Positions 7,277 through 13,717 of a DNA stretch of 24,940 bases are shown piece by piece (the first letter of the stretch is position 1; each line of letters opens with the position of its first letter). Both the position numbers and the translations under genes were made by a program. The notes under the pieces are model-generated. The model had not been told where the DNA came from, ran no database searches, and saw only the letters and a list, made by a program, of their open reading frames with translations. The DNA comes from a virus. The stretch is taken from positions 88,534 to 113,473 of the IMG/VR virus record IMGVR_UViG_3300043811_000163. The stretch is one strand, 5' to 3'.

Positions 7277-7909
7277 ATGGCAGCGAAAGTGATTCGAACG
7301 AAGACGGCCGCGAAGACGCTGAAAAAGACCACGTCGCCTCCGAGACTTGCGCCGAGATTTGCGGTGCCGTGGCTGCCCGAATCGCAGGGCCAAACAGTCG
7401 GCGAAGAACTGCTCAAAATAGCGGCCGAGCACAAGATCAACAACATCCGAAGCCTCGACGCAAAGCTCGTCTGGGCGATCTTGAAAGACGACCCGAACCA
7501 TCCGCTCTGGAGCAGCGGAGGCTACGAGCGCGATGTGCGCAAGGCCGCGACAAGGTATTGGGTCGATCACACGAAAAAGCTCATTGCGAGCGTGCGGATC
7601 ATTACCATGACGCTGCCGAAGCGCGTGATGCATGAGCCGCTCTTTTTGAACTGCGACGCGCCGGTCAAGAAGGAAGGCAGCGTTGCGAAGAAGAGAGTGC
7701 ACGTCCTTCGTGCAGATGTGTTAGAACAAGATCCGCTTTTCATGTCAGCAATCGGTTCGAAAATCAGACGTTTGCTCGGCGTCATCCACGAACTCGAGCA
7801 CCTCAGTGCCGAGCGAGCGATCCCGGGCTACATGCAAGAGCTCATCGATGCTGTGAGCGAAGCGACGAAGCGGTACATGGGAACCGGCGTCGACGTGGCT
7901 GCGCAGTGA
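7277..7909 (+). CDS. Conserved hypothetical phage protein
   Basis: This is a 210-residue protein. The ATG at 7277 follows GGGAAGG; the upstream extension to 7106 runs through the repeat array and is rejected. The N-terminus is basic (KTAAKTLKKT). The middle has LVWAILKDDPNHPLW and YERDVRKAATRYWVDHTKKLI, followed by SVRIITMTLP and a late helix (SKIRRLLGVIHELEHL). I recall phage families with a similar HPLH/W...A...YR..QA..LI arrangement followed by a strand, but the function is unknown. It opens a three-gene run (7277, 7920, 8228) with good ribosome sites. Confidence 0.7.
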   Translation: MAAKVIRTKTAAKTLKKTTSPPRLAPRFAVPWLPESQGQTVGEELLKIAAEHKINNIRSLDAKLVWAILKDDPNHPLWSSGGYERDVRKAATRYWVDHTKKLIASVRIITMTLPKRVMHEPLFLNCDAPVKKEGSVAKKRVHVLRADVLEQDPLFMSAIGSKIRRLLGVIHELEHLSAERAIPGYMQELIDAVSEATKRYMGTGVDVAAQ

Positions 7910-7919
7910 AGGAGAAACC

Positions 7920-8228
7920 ATGGCCATCAGCAAAGATCTCGAGAAGGCGATCGAGGACTACCGGGCGCAGCTTGCCTTGCATAAAGAGATCGAACAGAAT
8001 CACGAACGCGCCGGACAGCGAATGAGCGAAGGCTTCGAGAGTTTCCGTGAAGCCTGGACGGCGTTCCTGAATGGCGCGGATGGCGACGCGCTCCGGCAAG
8101 CGAACGTTCGTCGGGATCAGGACGAAGACTTTCGGACCGCTATCAGGAAGGCGCTGGTCGCGTCGGACAAAGAGCTCAGCCGACTCTACAACGTCATGTT
8201 CGAACTGATCATGGGAGACAAGACCTGA
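7920..8228 (+). CDS. Small helical hypothetical protein
   Basis: This is a 102-residue protein with the ribosome site AAGGAGA six bases before ATG. It is almost wholly helical and charged (ISKDLEKAIEDYRAQLALHK, then EDFRTAIRKALVASDKELSR) and may form a coiled-coil oligomer. There are no cysteine motifs. Its stop overlaps the next start by one base (TGATG). No family is recognised. Confidence 0.7.
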   Translation: MAISKDLEKAIEDYRAQLALHKEIEQNHERAGQRMSEGFESFREAWTAFLNGADGDALRQANVRRDQDEDFRTAIRKALVASDKELSRLYNVMFELIMGDKT

Positions 8229-8680
8229 TGGACACGACAGCGCCCCCGATCATTCGCCCGGACCCCAACGCGAAAGCGATGATCCGGGATCCATCGACGG
8301 GCTCGTACCGCTACGAGACCGACGCCGAGTTCGCGGACTACATGGCTCGCAAGCTCGCTGCTGCGGCCGCACCGAAGACGACCGAGATCTTGAGTGTGAG
8401 CGTCGGCAGGCGCCCGGCTGTGAAAGCGCAGGATAAAGGATTTATTTTCGTTCCTGGGCCGGGTGGAGTGCAGACCACGGGGCATCGCGATGCCGTCAAG
8501 GCCAAGCCGGAAGGCTCTCTCTCGGTCTGCATCTTCGCGATAGATTCGGCCGACAAGGGCGCCGCGTACGTGGACGCCGAGACCGCGACGAAGTTTGCGA
8601 ACGACATTCTCGACCAGGTGCTCAAATTGAAGGAAGCAATGCAGGCGGCGGTCGGCCCCGTCGATCCAACCGCGATGTGA
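8228..8680 (+). CDS. Hypothetical phage protein
   Basis: This is a 150-residue protein starting one base inside the previous stop. The N-terminus is proline-rich and probably extended (TAPPIIRPDPNAK). The centre has strands (TTEILSVSVG, GFIFVPGPGG, LSVCIFAIDS), and the end is a helix (ATKFANDILDQVLKLKEAMQ). I do not recognise the family. Genome position suggests an accessory role. Confidence 0.65.
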   Translation: MDTTAPPIIRPDPNAKAMIRDPSTGSYRYETDAEFADYMARKLAAAAAPKTTEILSVSVGRRPAVKAQDKGFIFVPGPGGVQTTGHRDAVKAKPEGSLSVCIFAIDSADKGAAYVDAETATKFANDILDQVLKLKEAMQAAVGPVDPTAM

Positions 8681-8687
8681 CAACGTG

Positions 8688-9005
8688 ATGCTCGTCGAGG
8701 TCTTCGATATGGCAGTTGGGGCGGCCGGCGGCATGACGTTTATGGCGATCCTGAGCCTCCGACGAGCCATGAGACGAGATCGGCCGAGCAACGAACCTGA
8801 GTCGGTTCCGTGGCTATGGATGAGCGGCTCGAAGGACGGGAAAAAGTACGCCGCGTTCTGTTGTCCGAAATGTCGCGAATGGAGCAAGAAAGACTACCAG
8901 CCTCCATTTTGCGAGTGCCATGAGTTCCCGAGAGGGCACTTCCATTTCGGATGCGTGGGTTGTAAGTTCACATGCATCATGCGAACCGCGGATGATGACA
9001 AATAG
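8688..9005 (+). CDS. Membrane-anchored zinc-ribbon protein
   Basis: This is a 105-residue protein; an in-frame GTG two codons earlier gives 106 residues. Residues 8-24 (VGAAGGMTFMAILSL) form a short hydrophobic helix followed by Arg-rich sequence, so it may sit in the inner membrane with the rest in the cytoplasm. The C-terminal half has FCCPKCREW, then FCECHEF and GCVGCKFTC, enough cysteines and histidines for one or two zinc sites. The function is unknown. Confidence 0.55.
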   Translation: MLVEVFDMAVGAAGGMTFMAILSLRRAMRRDRPSNEPESVPWLWMSGSKDGKKYAAFCCPKCREWSKKDYQPPFCECHEFPRGHFHFGCVGCKFTCIMRTADDDK

Positions 9006-9014
9006 GAGACGGCG

Positions 9015-9152
9015 ATGAAAAGCAATCTGCAATGGTTTCTGCGGTGTCCCTTGTGGGCGACATGCTGGTTTTTGACCGGTCGGCCATGGTCGCACTGGTT
9101 CAATTTCTGGGGTGATCCTGGGAGCGGACCTTGCCCTACGTGCGGCAAATGA
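9015..9152 (+). CDS. 45-residue Trp/Cys-rich microprotein
   Basis: A ribosome site (AGGAGAC) lies six bases before ATG. The protein is short and aromatic (WFLRCPLWATCWFL, then HWFNFW) and ends GPCPTCGK. The cysteines could bind metal, and the hydrophobic stretch could insert in a membrane. Its TGA overlaps the next ATG (ATGA at 9149-9152), which supports translation. No family is recognised. Confidence 0.5.
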   Translation: MKSNLQWFLRCPLWATCWFLTGRPWSHWFNFWGDPGSGPCPTCGK

Positions 9153-9397
9153 ACGCGACCGTCCAAGGTGGCTGCGTCTTTTGCGTCGTCGAGGTCAGTG
9201 TACCTCCGCAAATCACTCGAGACGAGTTCATGATGCTCTACGGCTATCGCGTGTGCGCCGTACATCAAGCGACCAATTTCATGCCGTTCTGCCCGAGGCA
9301 CGACACCATGATCAAGGAGATCATGCAGCGACTCAAGGAACGCGGAGCCGAACTCGTTGCGGCCAACGATACGGGACAGGGTACGACTCCGTCATGA
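9149..9397 (+). CDS. Small zinc-binding-like protein
   Basis: This is an 82-residue protein starting at the ATG that overlaps the previous stop; the upstream TTG at 9131 is less likely. Metal-site candidates are GGCVFC near the start, then VCAVHQ and FCPRHD, a C-x-x-C...C-x-x-H...C-x-x-H pattern. The C-terminal helix (IKEIMQRLKERGAELV) is charged. Its stop overlaps the ATPase start (ATGA at 9394-9397), so it is probably translated together with the ATPase and could be its partner. That link is inference from coupling only. Confidence 0.6.
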   Translation: MNATVQGGCVFCVVEVSVPPQITRDEFMMLYGYRVCAVHQATNFMPFCPRHDTMIKEIMQRLKERGAELVAANDTGQGTTPS

Positions 9398-10896
9398 GCA
9401 CGGGCGGCTTTCTCGGCATGCGATTCGATTCGGCCACGCAGATGCAGATGGACCCGAAAGTCGAGGTCGAATTTCTGCGCGCGAGGCTCAAGGAAATGGA
9501 AGCCGTCTTCCAAATGGCCCAACAGAAGCCGCAGCGCCGCGCGATCGTGCTCGAGGTGAGGCAAGACAAGACGACGATCGCGATCGGTCCGCACGTCGAA
9601 GAGGTGGCCACACCGACTCGGATCCCGGATCTCGGATGCGGCGACATCGTGCACATTCTGCCCGACAGCGAAGGCATTCTCGATCGCATCGAGGACTCGC
9701 CGTTGACGGGGCCCATCATGCGTGTGGTACGAAGGATCGACGATCGCTACATCGAGGCCGAGGGACGAAGCGGCGTTCGCGTGATTTCGCTCGCCGGCAA
9801 GCACGACCCGCAAGAAGGGGATCGCGTCATCCTCGATGGGGCCGCGCAGATCTGCGTTCGCATCGTGGACCGCGCCCACGCCGTCAAGGTCGATGCGCGA
9901 GCCATCGAGACCGGAGTGACCTGGGACGACATCGGGGGCCAGGACGAGGCCAAGAAAGCGCTGCGCGAGGCCATCGAGGGCGTCGTGCTCGATGCGGACA
10001 GGTACAAGCGGTACCGCAAGCGCATGCCGAAGGGCGCGCTCTTGGTGGGACCGCCAGGCTGCGGCAAATCGCTTTTCGCGAAGGCAGCAGCGACCGCGAT
10101 TGCGGAGCTGCACGGCAAAGCCTCGGCCGCGACCGGGTTCCAGCACGTCAAGGGCCCCGAGATCCTGCAGAAGTTCGTCGGGGAATCCGAGCAGGCCGTG
10201 CGCGATCTCTTCGAGACGGCAAGAGAGCACAAGAAGCGTCACGGCTATCCGAGCATCATCTGCCTGGACGAAGCCGACGCGCTGCTTGCCGCCAGGGGTC
10301 GCGCGAGGATGGAAGGCATGGAGAAAACGATCGTGCCGGCTTTCCTGACCGAGATGGACGGGATTGAGGACTCGGGCGCGTTCGTTCTTTTGCTCACGAA
10401 TCGGCCGGACATTCTGGACTCGGCTGTGGTCCGCGAAAAGCGATGCGATCTCAAGATCCACGTGGGACGGCCGGACAAGAAACAGGCCGCGGAGATCTTG
10501 CGGCTGCATCTGAAAGACGTGCCGATCTCGATCGACCTCGACGATGAAGACGACCGGCTCGCGGTGGGCGCGGGCGTAGCGTCCGACGAGCTCTTCTCTC
10601 CGCGTCACGGGATCTACGTCGTGCGCACCCGCAGCGCGCGCGCCGACAAGCGACTGAACCTCTCGCATTTCGTCTCGGGGGCCATGTGCGAAGGCTTGGT
10701 CGAGAAGGCGAAAGAGCAGGCCATCCGACGAGAACGCGAGACCGGCAAGGAATCGGGCATCACGTCGGACGATCTGGCGAAAGCCGCGGACCTTCTCTGC
10801 AATGAGCACCGCATCACGGATCATCCAATGGAGCTCGACGAGATCGCGCGCGAGTTCAAGGAAGACCTCAAATCGATCGACCGGGTGAAGCCGTGA
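9394..10896 (+). CDS. AAA+ ATPase with Mpa/ARC-like architecture
   Basis: This 500-residue ATPase has the layout of the actinobacterial proteasomal ATPases Mpa/ARC. A short coiled coil (about 23-42, VEVEFLRARLKEMEAVFQMA) is followed by about 120 strand-rich residues that fit two OB folds, then an AAA+ module. That module has TWDDIGGQDEAKKALREA, the Walker A GPPGCGKS (219-226), the pore-loop segment KGPEILQKFVGESEQ, the Walker B CLDEADAL (D292, E293) and the sensor LLLTNRPD (N336). Such rings unfold proteins for a protease or remodel complexes. I do not see the C-terminal GQYL-type tail that docks on the 20S proteasome; this protein ends DRVKP, and no protease subunit is in the window. It may use a host protease or act as a remodeller. 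The start overlaps the previous stop and the end overlaps the next start (GTGA). Confidence 0.85.
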   Translation: MSTGGFLGMRFDSATQMQMDPKVEVEFLRARLKEMEAVFQMAQQKPQRRAIVLEVRQDKTTIAIGPHVEEVATPTRIPDLGCGDIVHILPDSEGILDRIEDSPLTGPIMRVVRRIDDRYIEAEGRSGVRVISLAGKHDPQEGDRVILDGAAQICVRIVDRAHAVKVDARAIETGVTWDDIGGQDEAKKALREAIEGVVLDADRYKRYRKRMPKGALLVGPPGCGKSLFAKAAATAIAELHGKASAATGFQHVKGPEILQKFVGESEQAVRDLFETAREHKKRHGYPSIICLDEADALLAARGRARMEGMEKTIVPAFLTEMDGIEDSGAFVLLLTNRPDILDSAVVREKRCDLKIHVGRPDKKQAAEILRLHLKDVPISIDLDDEDDRLAVGAGVASDELFSPRHGIYVVRTRSARADKRLNLSHFVSGAMCEGLVEKAKEQAIRRERETGKESGITSDDLAKAADLLCNEHRITDHPMELDEIAREFKEDLKSIDRVKP

Positions 10897-11117
10897 AGTA
10901 TACGCTGGGCCCGGACGAGATCTCGGCGGCACTCGCGAGCTACGTCATGAACAAGCCGCATCCGACGCCGACTCCGGACGGCACCGAGCGTCGACTCGAG
11001 GTGACGACGGAATGGACTATCATCACATCGGGCGGCAACGTCTGCGAAATCAAGTCGGTGTCGGTCGAGATCCAAGAGAAGCCGCCATGTGCATCTTCGA
11101 AGACATCGAGAAAGTGA
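10893..11117 (+). CDS. Small hypothetical protein
   Basis: This is a 74-residue protein starting at the GTG that overlaps the ATPase stop (GTGA). A short helix (GPDEISAALASYVMN) is followed by strands (RRLEVTTEWTIITSGG, EIKSVSVEIQEK). The fold is compact and mixed; no family is recognised. Coupling to the ATPase gene suggests a linked role, such as an adaptor, but nothing in the sequence proves it. It overlaps the next gene by 31 bases. Confidence 0.6.
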   Translation: MKYTLGPDEISAALASYVMNKPHPTPTPDGTERRLEVTTEWTIITSGGNVCEIKSVSVEIQEKPPCASSKTSRK

Positions 11118-11833
11118 GCGTACCAGTGCCTCGAAGCCATGACAAACTCGCGCGGACGATGCTCGAGAACATCGCTTCGCGCCTCTCTCTGCATGGTTTC
11201 CCGCAACCGTTCACGCCGATGGTTCGCGCACTCGTCGACGAGATCGCGGTACAGATTGGGAAACAGCGCGAGATGAACTGCTCCGACTGCGCTGACAAAC
11301 GGCTCATCATCGATCGACTGGTCGACGAATTGAACAAAACCATTCGGGATGGATCGCGCGCATCCGATAACGATTGGCGCCGTGAGGTCGTAGACGCGCT
11401 GGGCGTTCCTGATGTGGCACACGTCGTCCAAGCCATCGCTTCGTTGAAGGAGCGAAGCCAATGCCTATCGGACGTCGCAGATGCCTTGGGCCTCGGACGC
11501 GGCGCGCGCTCGGAAGCCGTGCTCAAGCAGGCCAAGGACGTCTATGCAGCGGTGTTCTTACGAAATGACGCCGCCGACAAGGCTTGGCGCGCTCGCGAAG
11601 AGGCGCTCGTTCGCGCCGAGGAGCTCGAAGAGCGGCTCGAGGCCGAGCGCGCCGCATCAGGCGCGGACCTCGACGATCAGACCCGAATCTTCCGAGAGGC
11701 GATTCGCGCGGACGCGACCGTCAAGATCGAGTTTCCGAAGTGCATCTGCAAGATCCACTATTCGGACCACGGCGCTGTCAATGTCAAAGAGGTCGTCGAA
11801 GGCTGCCTCGTGCACGGAGGTACAAGAAAGTAA
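11087..11833 (+). CDS. Coiled-coil hypothetical protein
   Basis: This is a 248-residue protein. The ATG at 11087 is used; a longer form from 11012 would lie within the previous gene. It is mostly helical with a strong coiled coil at about residues 160-200 (RAREEALVRAEELEERLEAE). A Cys pair (NCSDC) lies near residue 66. The C-terminal region has FPKCICKIH and EGCLVHG, which could form a metal site. The next gene starts inside its stop (TAATG). No family is recognised. Confidence 0.65.
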   Translation: MCIFEDIEKVSVPVPRSHDKLARTMLENIASRLSLHGFPQPFTPMVRALVDEIAVQIGKQREMNCSDCADKRLIIDRLVDELNKTIRDGSRASDNDWRREVVDALGVPDVAHVVQAIASLKERSQCLSDVADALGLGRGARSEAVLKQAKDVYAAVFLRNDAADKAWRAREEALVRAEELEERLEAERAASGADLDDQTRIFREAIRADATVKIEFPKCICKIHYSDHGAVNVKEVVEGCLVHGGTRK

Positions 11834-12234
11834 TGGATCGGGTGAGCATGGAGGAAACTTTTCGCCGGAACCAGCACGAGGCGTTTATGCGGTCTTTGCC
11901 TGACAGCGTTCGAGCGAGCGCCGAAGAAACGTATCGAATACACGGCGAGTTCATCCGTCAGATCACGATCGCTGAGACCGCGACGACGCCCAAAGAAGCG
12001 CTGGAAGCGGCGCGGTGGATCGCGGGACACGTGACCGAGGTAGCCTACCAAATGTGCATGGTGCGCGGATGGGAACGAAGCTGGCTGGAACGCAATCCGC
12101 CGCTACAGTCCGTACGACTATCGGATCTAACGGTAGACGCCCGCGAACATTTCGCTGGCGTGCCGATCCCGCAAGCCGCAGCGCCGGCACCACCGAACAC
12201 CGCGAACGGGCCGAAGAAGGGAATCGATCGGTGA
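11833..12234 (+). CDS. Hypothetical helical protein
   Basis: This is a 133-residue protein starting at the ATG that overlaps the previous TAA. It is mainly helical and charged (EETFRRNQHEAFMRSL, KEALEAARWIAGHVTEVAYQ). A tryptophan-rich stretch (RGWERSWLERNPPL) is followed by a proline/alanine tail that is probably disordered. No family is recognised. Its stop overlaps the next GTG. Confidence 0.6.
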   Translation: MDRVSMEETFRRNQHEAFMRSLPDSVRASAEETYRIHGEFIRQITIAETATTPKEALEAARWIAGHVTEVAYQMCMVRGWERSWLERNPPLQSVRLSDLTVDAREHFAGVPIPQAAAPAPPNTANGPKKGIDR

Positions 12235-12380
12235 TCGTCCAGCACGCTCCGGATTGCGTAGGCACGCAGTGCGGTCCCGACGTAGAATTCACATGCGTGG
12301 GCCACGTCGCAAGGACGGCCTGTCAAGTACCGGCAGCTTGCTGGAGAATGGACGTCTGGCTGAGGCAACGAAAGTCTTGA
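12231..12380 (+). CDS. 49-residue Cys-rich microprotein
   Basis: The GTG at 12231 overlaps the previous stop (GTGA). The product has six cysteines (HAPDCVGTQCGP, FTCVGH, TACQVPAACW) and ends in a basic tail. Cysteine spacing suggests a small metal-binding or disulfide-rich fold. Its TGA lies inside the -35 box of the promoter that follows, the same arrangement as at the end of the Ro60 gene. The function is unknown. Confidence 0.5.
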   Translation: MIVQHAPDCVGTQCGPDVEFTCVGHVARTACQVPAACWRMDVWLRQRKS

Positions 12381-12404
12381 CCCGGCATCGGACCCTGCTA
12401 CGTT
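12377..12404 (+). promoter_or_regulatory. Candidate promoter at the head of the tRNA cluster
   Basis: TTGACC (12377-12382) overlaps the stop codon of the previous gene. After 16 bases comes TACGTT (12399-12404). It points into the tRNA cluster. The motif CTTGACCCG is repeated exactly at the end of the Ro60 gene (15357). Confidence 0.45.
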
Positions 12405-12417
12405 CACCTCGTCAGCC

Positions 12418-12549
12418 ATGAGAACGATCGTCCTCAAGCGCGAAACAGCCCAGCGGAAATGGTCCGCGGCGTATTCGTGCGTCTTTGGGACCATCGATAC
12501 GCATGCGTCAGCCCTCCCCGCGAGCAATCCAGTGGAGGGCAGTATGTAG
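12418..12549 (+). CDS. Possible 43-residue protein
   Basis: This is an open frame from ATG 12418 between the candidate promoter and a hairpin. The product starts MRTIVLKRETAQRKW and is otherwise unremarkable. There is no clear ribosome site. If real, it is the only coding gene between the promoter and the first tRNA. It could equally be leader RNA. Confidence 0.3.
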   Translation: MRTIVLKRETAQRKWSAAYSCVFGTIDTHASALPASNPVEGSM

Positions 12550-12586
12550 GGACGGCGCGTAGAGAGACTTCCTGAAGCGCCGTCCC
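12549..12586 (+). terminator. 9-bp perfect hairpin upstream of tRNA-Tyr
   Basis: GGGACGGCG (12549-12557) pairs with CGCCGTCCC (12578-12586) around a 20-base loop. It starts at the stop codon of the small frame before it. No T-run follows directly, so it may be a terminator-like or processing hairpin. Confidence 0.4.
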
Positions 12587-12617
12587 GAAACTCGAGACCG
12601 GCGCTTTTCGCATTTCT

Positions 12618-12695
12618 GGGGCTCGAAAGAGCATGGTGCTCAAGCGGACTGTAACCCCGCGGCTTCGGCGAGCTGTTCGATTCAGCCGGGCCCCA
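12618..12695 (+). tRNA. tRNA-Tyr (GTA)
   Basis: The acceptor GGGGCTC pairs with GGGCCCC. The anticodon loop is CTGTAAC. A short extra arm with a TTCG loop fits a class II tRNA, and the T-loop is TTCGATT. No CCA is encoded. Confidence 0.9.
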
Positions 12696-12708
12696 CTGGA
12701 GAGAGACG

Positions 12709-12786
12709 ATGGAACGCAGACTCAAACGCAAGCGCGCGCCGAGCAAGCCGGCGCAGAAATCGAGGGCCCGAAGCTCAATGGGATGA
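12709..12786 (+). CDS. Possible 25-residue basic peptide
   Basis: A frame with a good ribosome site (GGAGAGAG) encodes a very Lys/Arg-rich peptide beginning MERRLKRKRAPSK. It overlaps the tRNA-Lys gene that follows, so it may be chance. Confidence 0.2.
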   Translation: MERRLKRKRAPSKPAQKSRARSSMG

Positions 12787-12836
12787 GCAGCGGATTTTTA
12801 TCCCGCGCGACGTCGGTTCGAATCCGACCGGGCTCA
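12764..12836 (+). tRNA. tRNA-Lys (TTT)
   Basis: The acceptor GGGCCCG pairs with CGGGCTC with one G-T pair. The anticodon loop is TTTTTAT. The T arm CGGTTCGAATCCG is canonical. Confidence 0.9.
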
Positions 12837-12843
12837 CGACTAC

Positions 12844-12914
12844 GAATCCGTAGTTCAACGGCAGAACGGTCGGCCCTTACCCGATTCATGAGCGTTCGAT
12901 TCGCTCCGGATTCA
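12844..12914 (+). tRNA. tRNA-Lys (CTT), C33
   Basis: The acceptor GAATCCG pairs perfectly with CGGATTC. The D arm is GTTC/GAAC, and the anticodon stem GTCGG/CCGAT encloses the loop CCCTTAC. Position 33 is C instead of the near-universal U. The T-loop is TTCGATT. Confidence 0.88.
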
Positions 12915-12915
12915 C

Positions 12916-12986
12916 TGGCGCTTCGTCCAACGGTAGGACAGCGGTTTCTGACACCGTCAATCAGCGTTCGATTCGCTGAGCGCCAA
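12916..12986 (+). tRNA. tRNA-Gln (CTG)
   Basis: The acceptor TGGCGCT pairs perfectly with AGCGCCA. The anticodon loop is TTCTGAC and the T-loop TTCGATT. A second Gln tRNA (TTG) lies at 19051. Confidence 0.92.
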
Positions 12987-13091
12987 CCGCGGCATCCGTT
13001 TCGGTGCCACGATCCTTGACAACCCCGAGCGATGCACTCGGACCGAACGAGCATGACGGCGACCCGAACGGGCGCGGCGGTCTCCTCGTGT
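12987..13091 (+). other. Gap in the tRNA cluster without a clear gene
   Basis: No tRNA fold or convincing frame is visible. It contains an exact TTGACA (13016-13021), but no acceptable -10 box lies 16-18 bases downstream. Confidence 0.4.
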
Positions 13092-13124
13092 GACGCGGCG
13101 CGGGGTAGTTGACCGCGTCTTTTT
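13092..13124 (+). terminator. Rho-independent terminator
   Basis: GACGCGG (13092-13098) pairs with CCGCGTC (13113-13119) and is followed at once by TTTTT (13120-13124). This is the clearest intrinsic terminator in the window. It lies between tRNA-Gln and tRNA-Asn, so the tRNA cluster may be split into separate transcripts. Confidence 0.65.
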
Positions 13125-13194
13125 CCGGTGGCGCCTAATGGTGGGCACTCGGTTGTTGCCCGAGACTAAAGGAGTTCGATTCTCTTCGCCGGAG
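13124..13194 (+). tRNA. tRNA-Asn (GTT)
   Basis: The acceptor TCCGGTG pairs with CGCCGGA. The anticodon stem CTCGG/CCGAG encloses the loop TTGTTGC. The T-loop is TTCGATT. Confidence 0.92.
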
Positions 13195-13198
13195 CGGA

Positions 13199-13210
13199 TA
13201 CAATGTAGCG
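13199..13210 (+). promoter_or_regulatory. Possible -10 box for leaderless HNH mRNA
   Basis: TACAAT (13199-13204) lies six bases before the ATG of the HNH gene. If it is a -10 box, transcription would begin at or next to the start codon, giving a leaderless mRNA. No ribosome site is present. The -35 match is weak (TTCGAT, inside tRNA-Asn). Confidence 0.3.
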
Positions 13211-13603
13211 ATGAAGAACGGTCCGTACGAGCTAGTGAAAGCGCCTGCGGAATACCCTGGCTTCAAGTACCGCGGCAGGTACGTGTACGAGCATCATCTC
13301 GTATGGTGGCAGAACACGGGCGAGGTAGTTCCGACCGACGCAGACTACCTGATCCACCACAAGAATCACGATCGAAGGGACAACGCGTTCTCGAATCTCG
13401 AGAAAAAGCAACGCGGTGCTCATACGCGAGAACACATTCTTGAATCGAGAGCGGCCAAGACAGTGGTCGTTCAGTGTGGCTGGTGCAGCCGCGACGTCGT
13501 GAAGTTTGAGCGTGTCGTGCGTCGCCAACAGAAACGAGGTCAGAGAGTATTTTTCTGTTGCGCTTCACACGGGACCAAGTATCAGTTCAACGGTCCGAGA
13601 TAA
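13211..13603 (+). CDS. HNH homing endonuclease
   Basis: This is a 130-residue HNH nuclease of the kind found as free-standing homing enzymes in phages. The nuclease motif runs YVYEHHLVWW, then YLIHHKNHDRRDNAFSNLE, giving the His-Asn-His metal site at about residues 28-65. The C-terminal part has a CGWC pair and FFCCASH, likely a zinc ribbon that binds DNA. It sits between tRNA-Asn and tRNA-Thr, ending directly before tRNA-Thr. Such enzymes cut a cognate site and spread by repair, so it may mark an insertion into the tRNA array. Confidence 0.85.
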   Translation: MKNGPYELVKAPAEYPGFKYRGRYVYEHHLVWWQNTGEVVPTDADYLIHHKNHDRRDNAFSNLEKKQRGAHTREHILESRAAKTVVVQCGWCSRDVVKFERVVRRQQKRGQRVFFCCASHGTKYQFNGPR

Positions 13604-13672
13604 GCTGGATCGCGTCCGGGACCAACGCTGTTTCGTACTCAGCGCAGGGGAGTCCGACTCTCCCATCCAGCT
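13604..13672 (+). tRNA. tRNA-Thr (CGT)
   Basis: The acceptor GCTGGAT pairs perfectly with ATCCAGC, beginning the base after the HNH stop. The anticodon loop is TTCGTAC, closed by a T-T mismatch. The D arm is very short (GTCC-GG-GAC). The T arm GGGAG/CTCCC has loop TCCGACT. Confidence 0.85.
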
Positions 13673-13717
13673 CTGACCCATGCCCGCCCACGTGGCGAGC
13701 CGAAAAGGAGAACGAAA

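Noticed and set aside
9112-9393. Longer start for the AAA+ ATPase
   Set aside because: The extension is arginine-rich shadow of the zinc-motif gene at 9149; the ATGA overlap at 9394 marks the start.
9265-10932. Long minus-strand frame opposite the AAA+ ATPase gene
   Set aside because: High GC keeps the antisense frame open; the product is His/Asp/Arg-rich and shows no fold.
13016-13044. Promoter with perfect TTGACA in the tRNA cluster
   Set aside because: No -10-like hexamer lies at 16-18 bases (CGGACC is found there).
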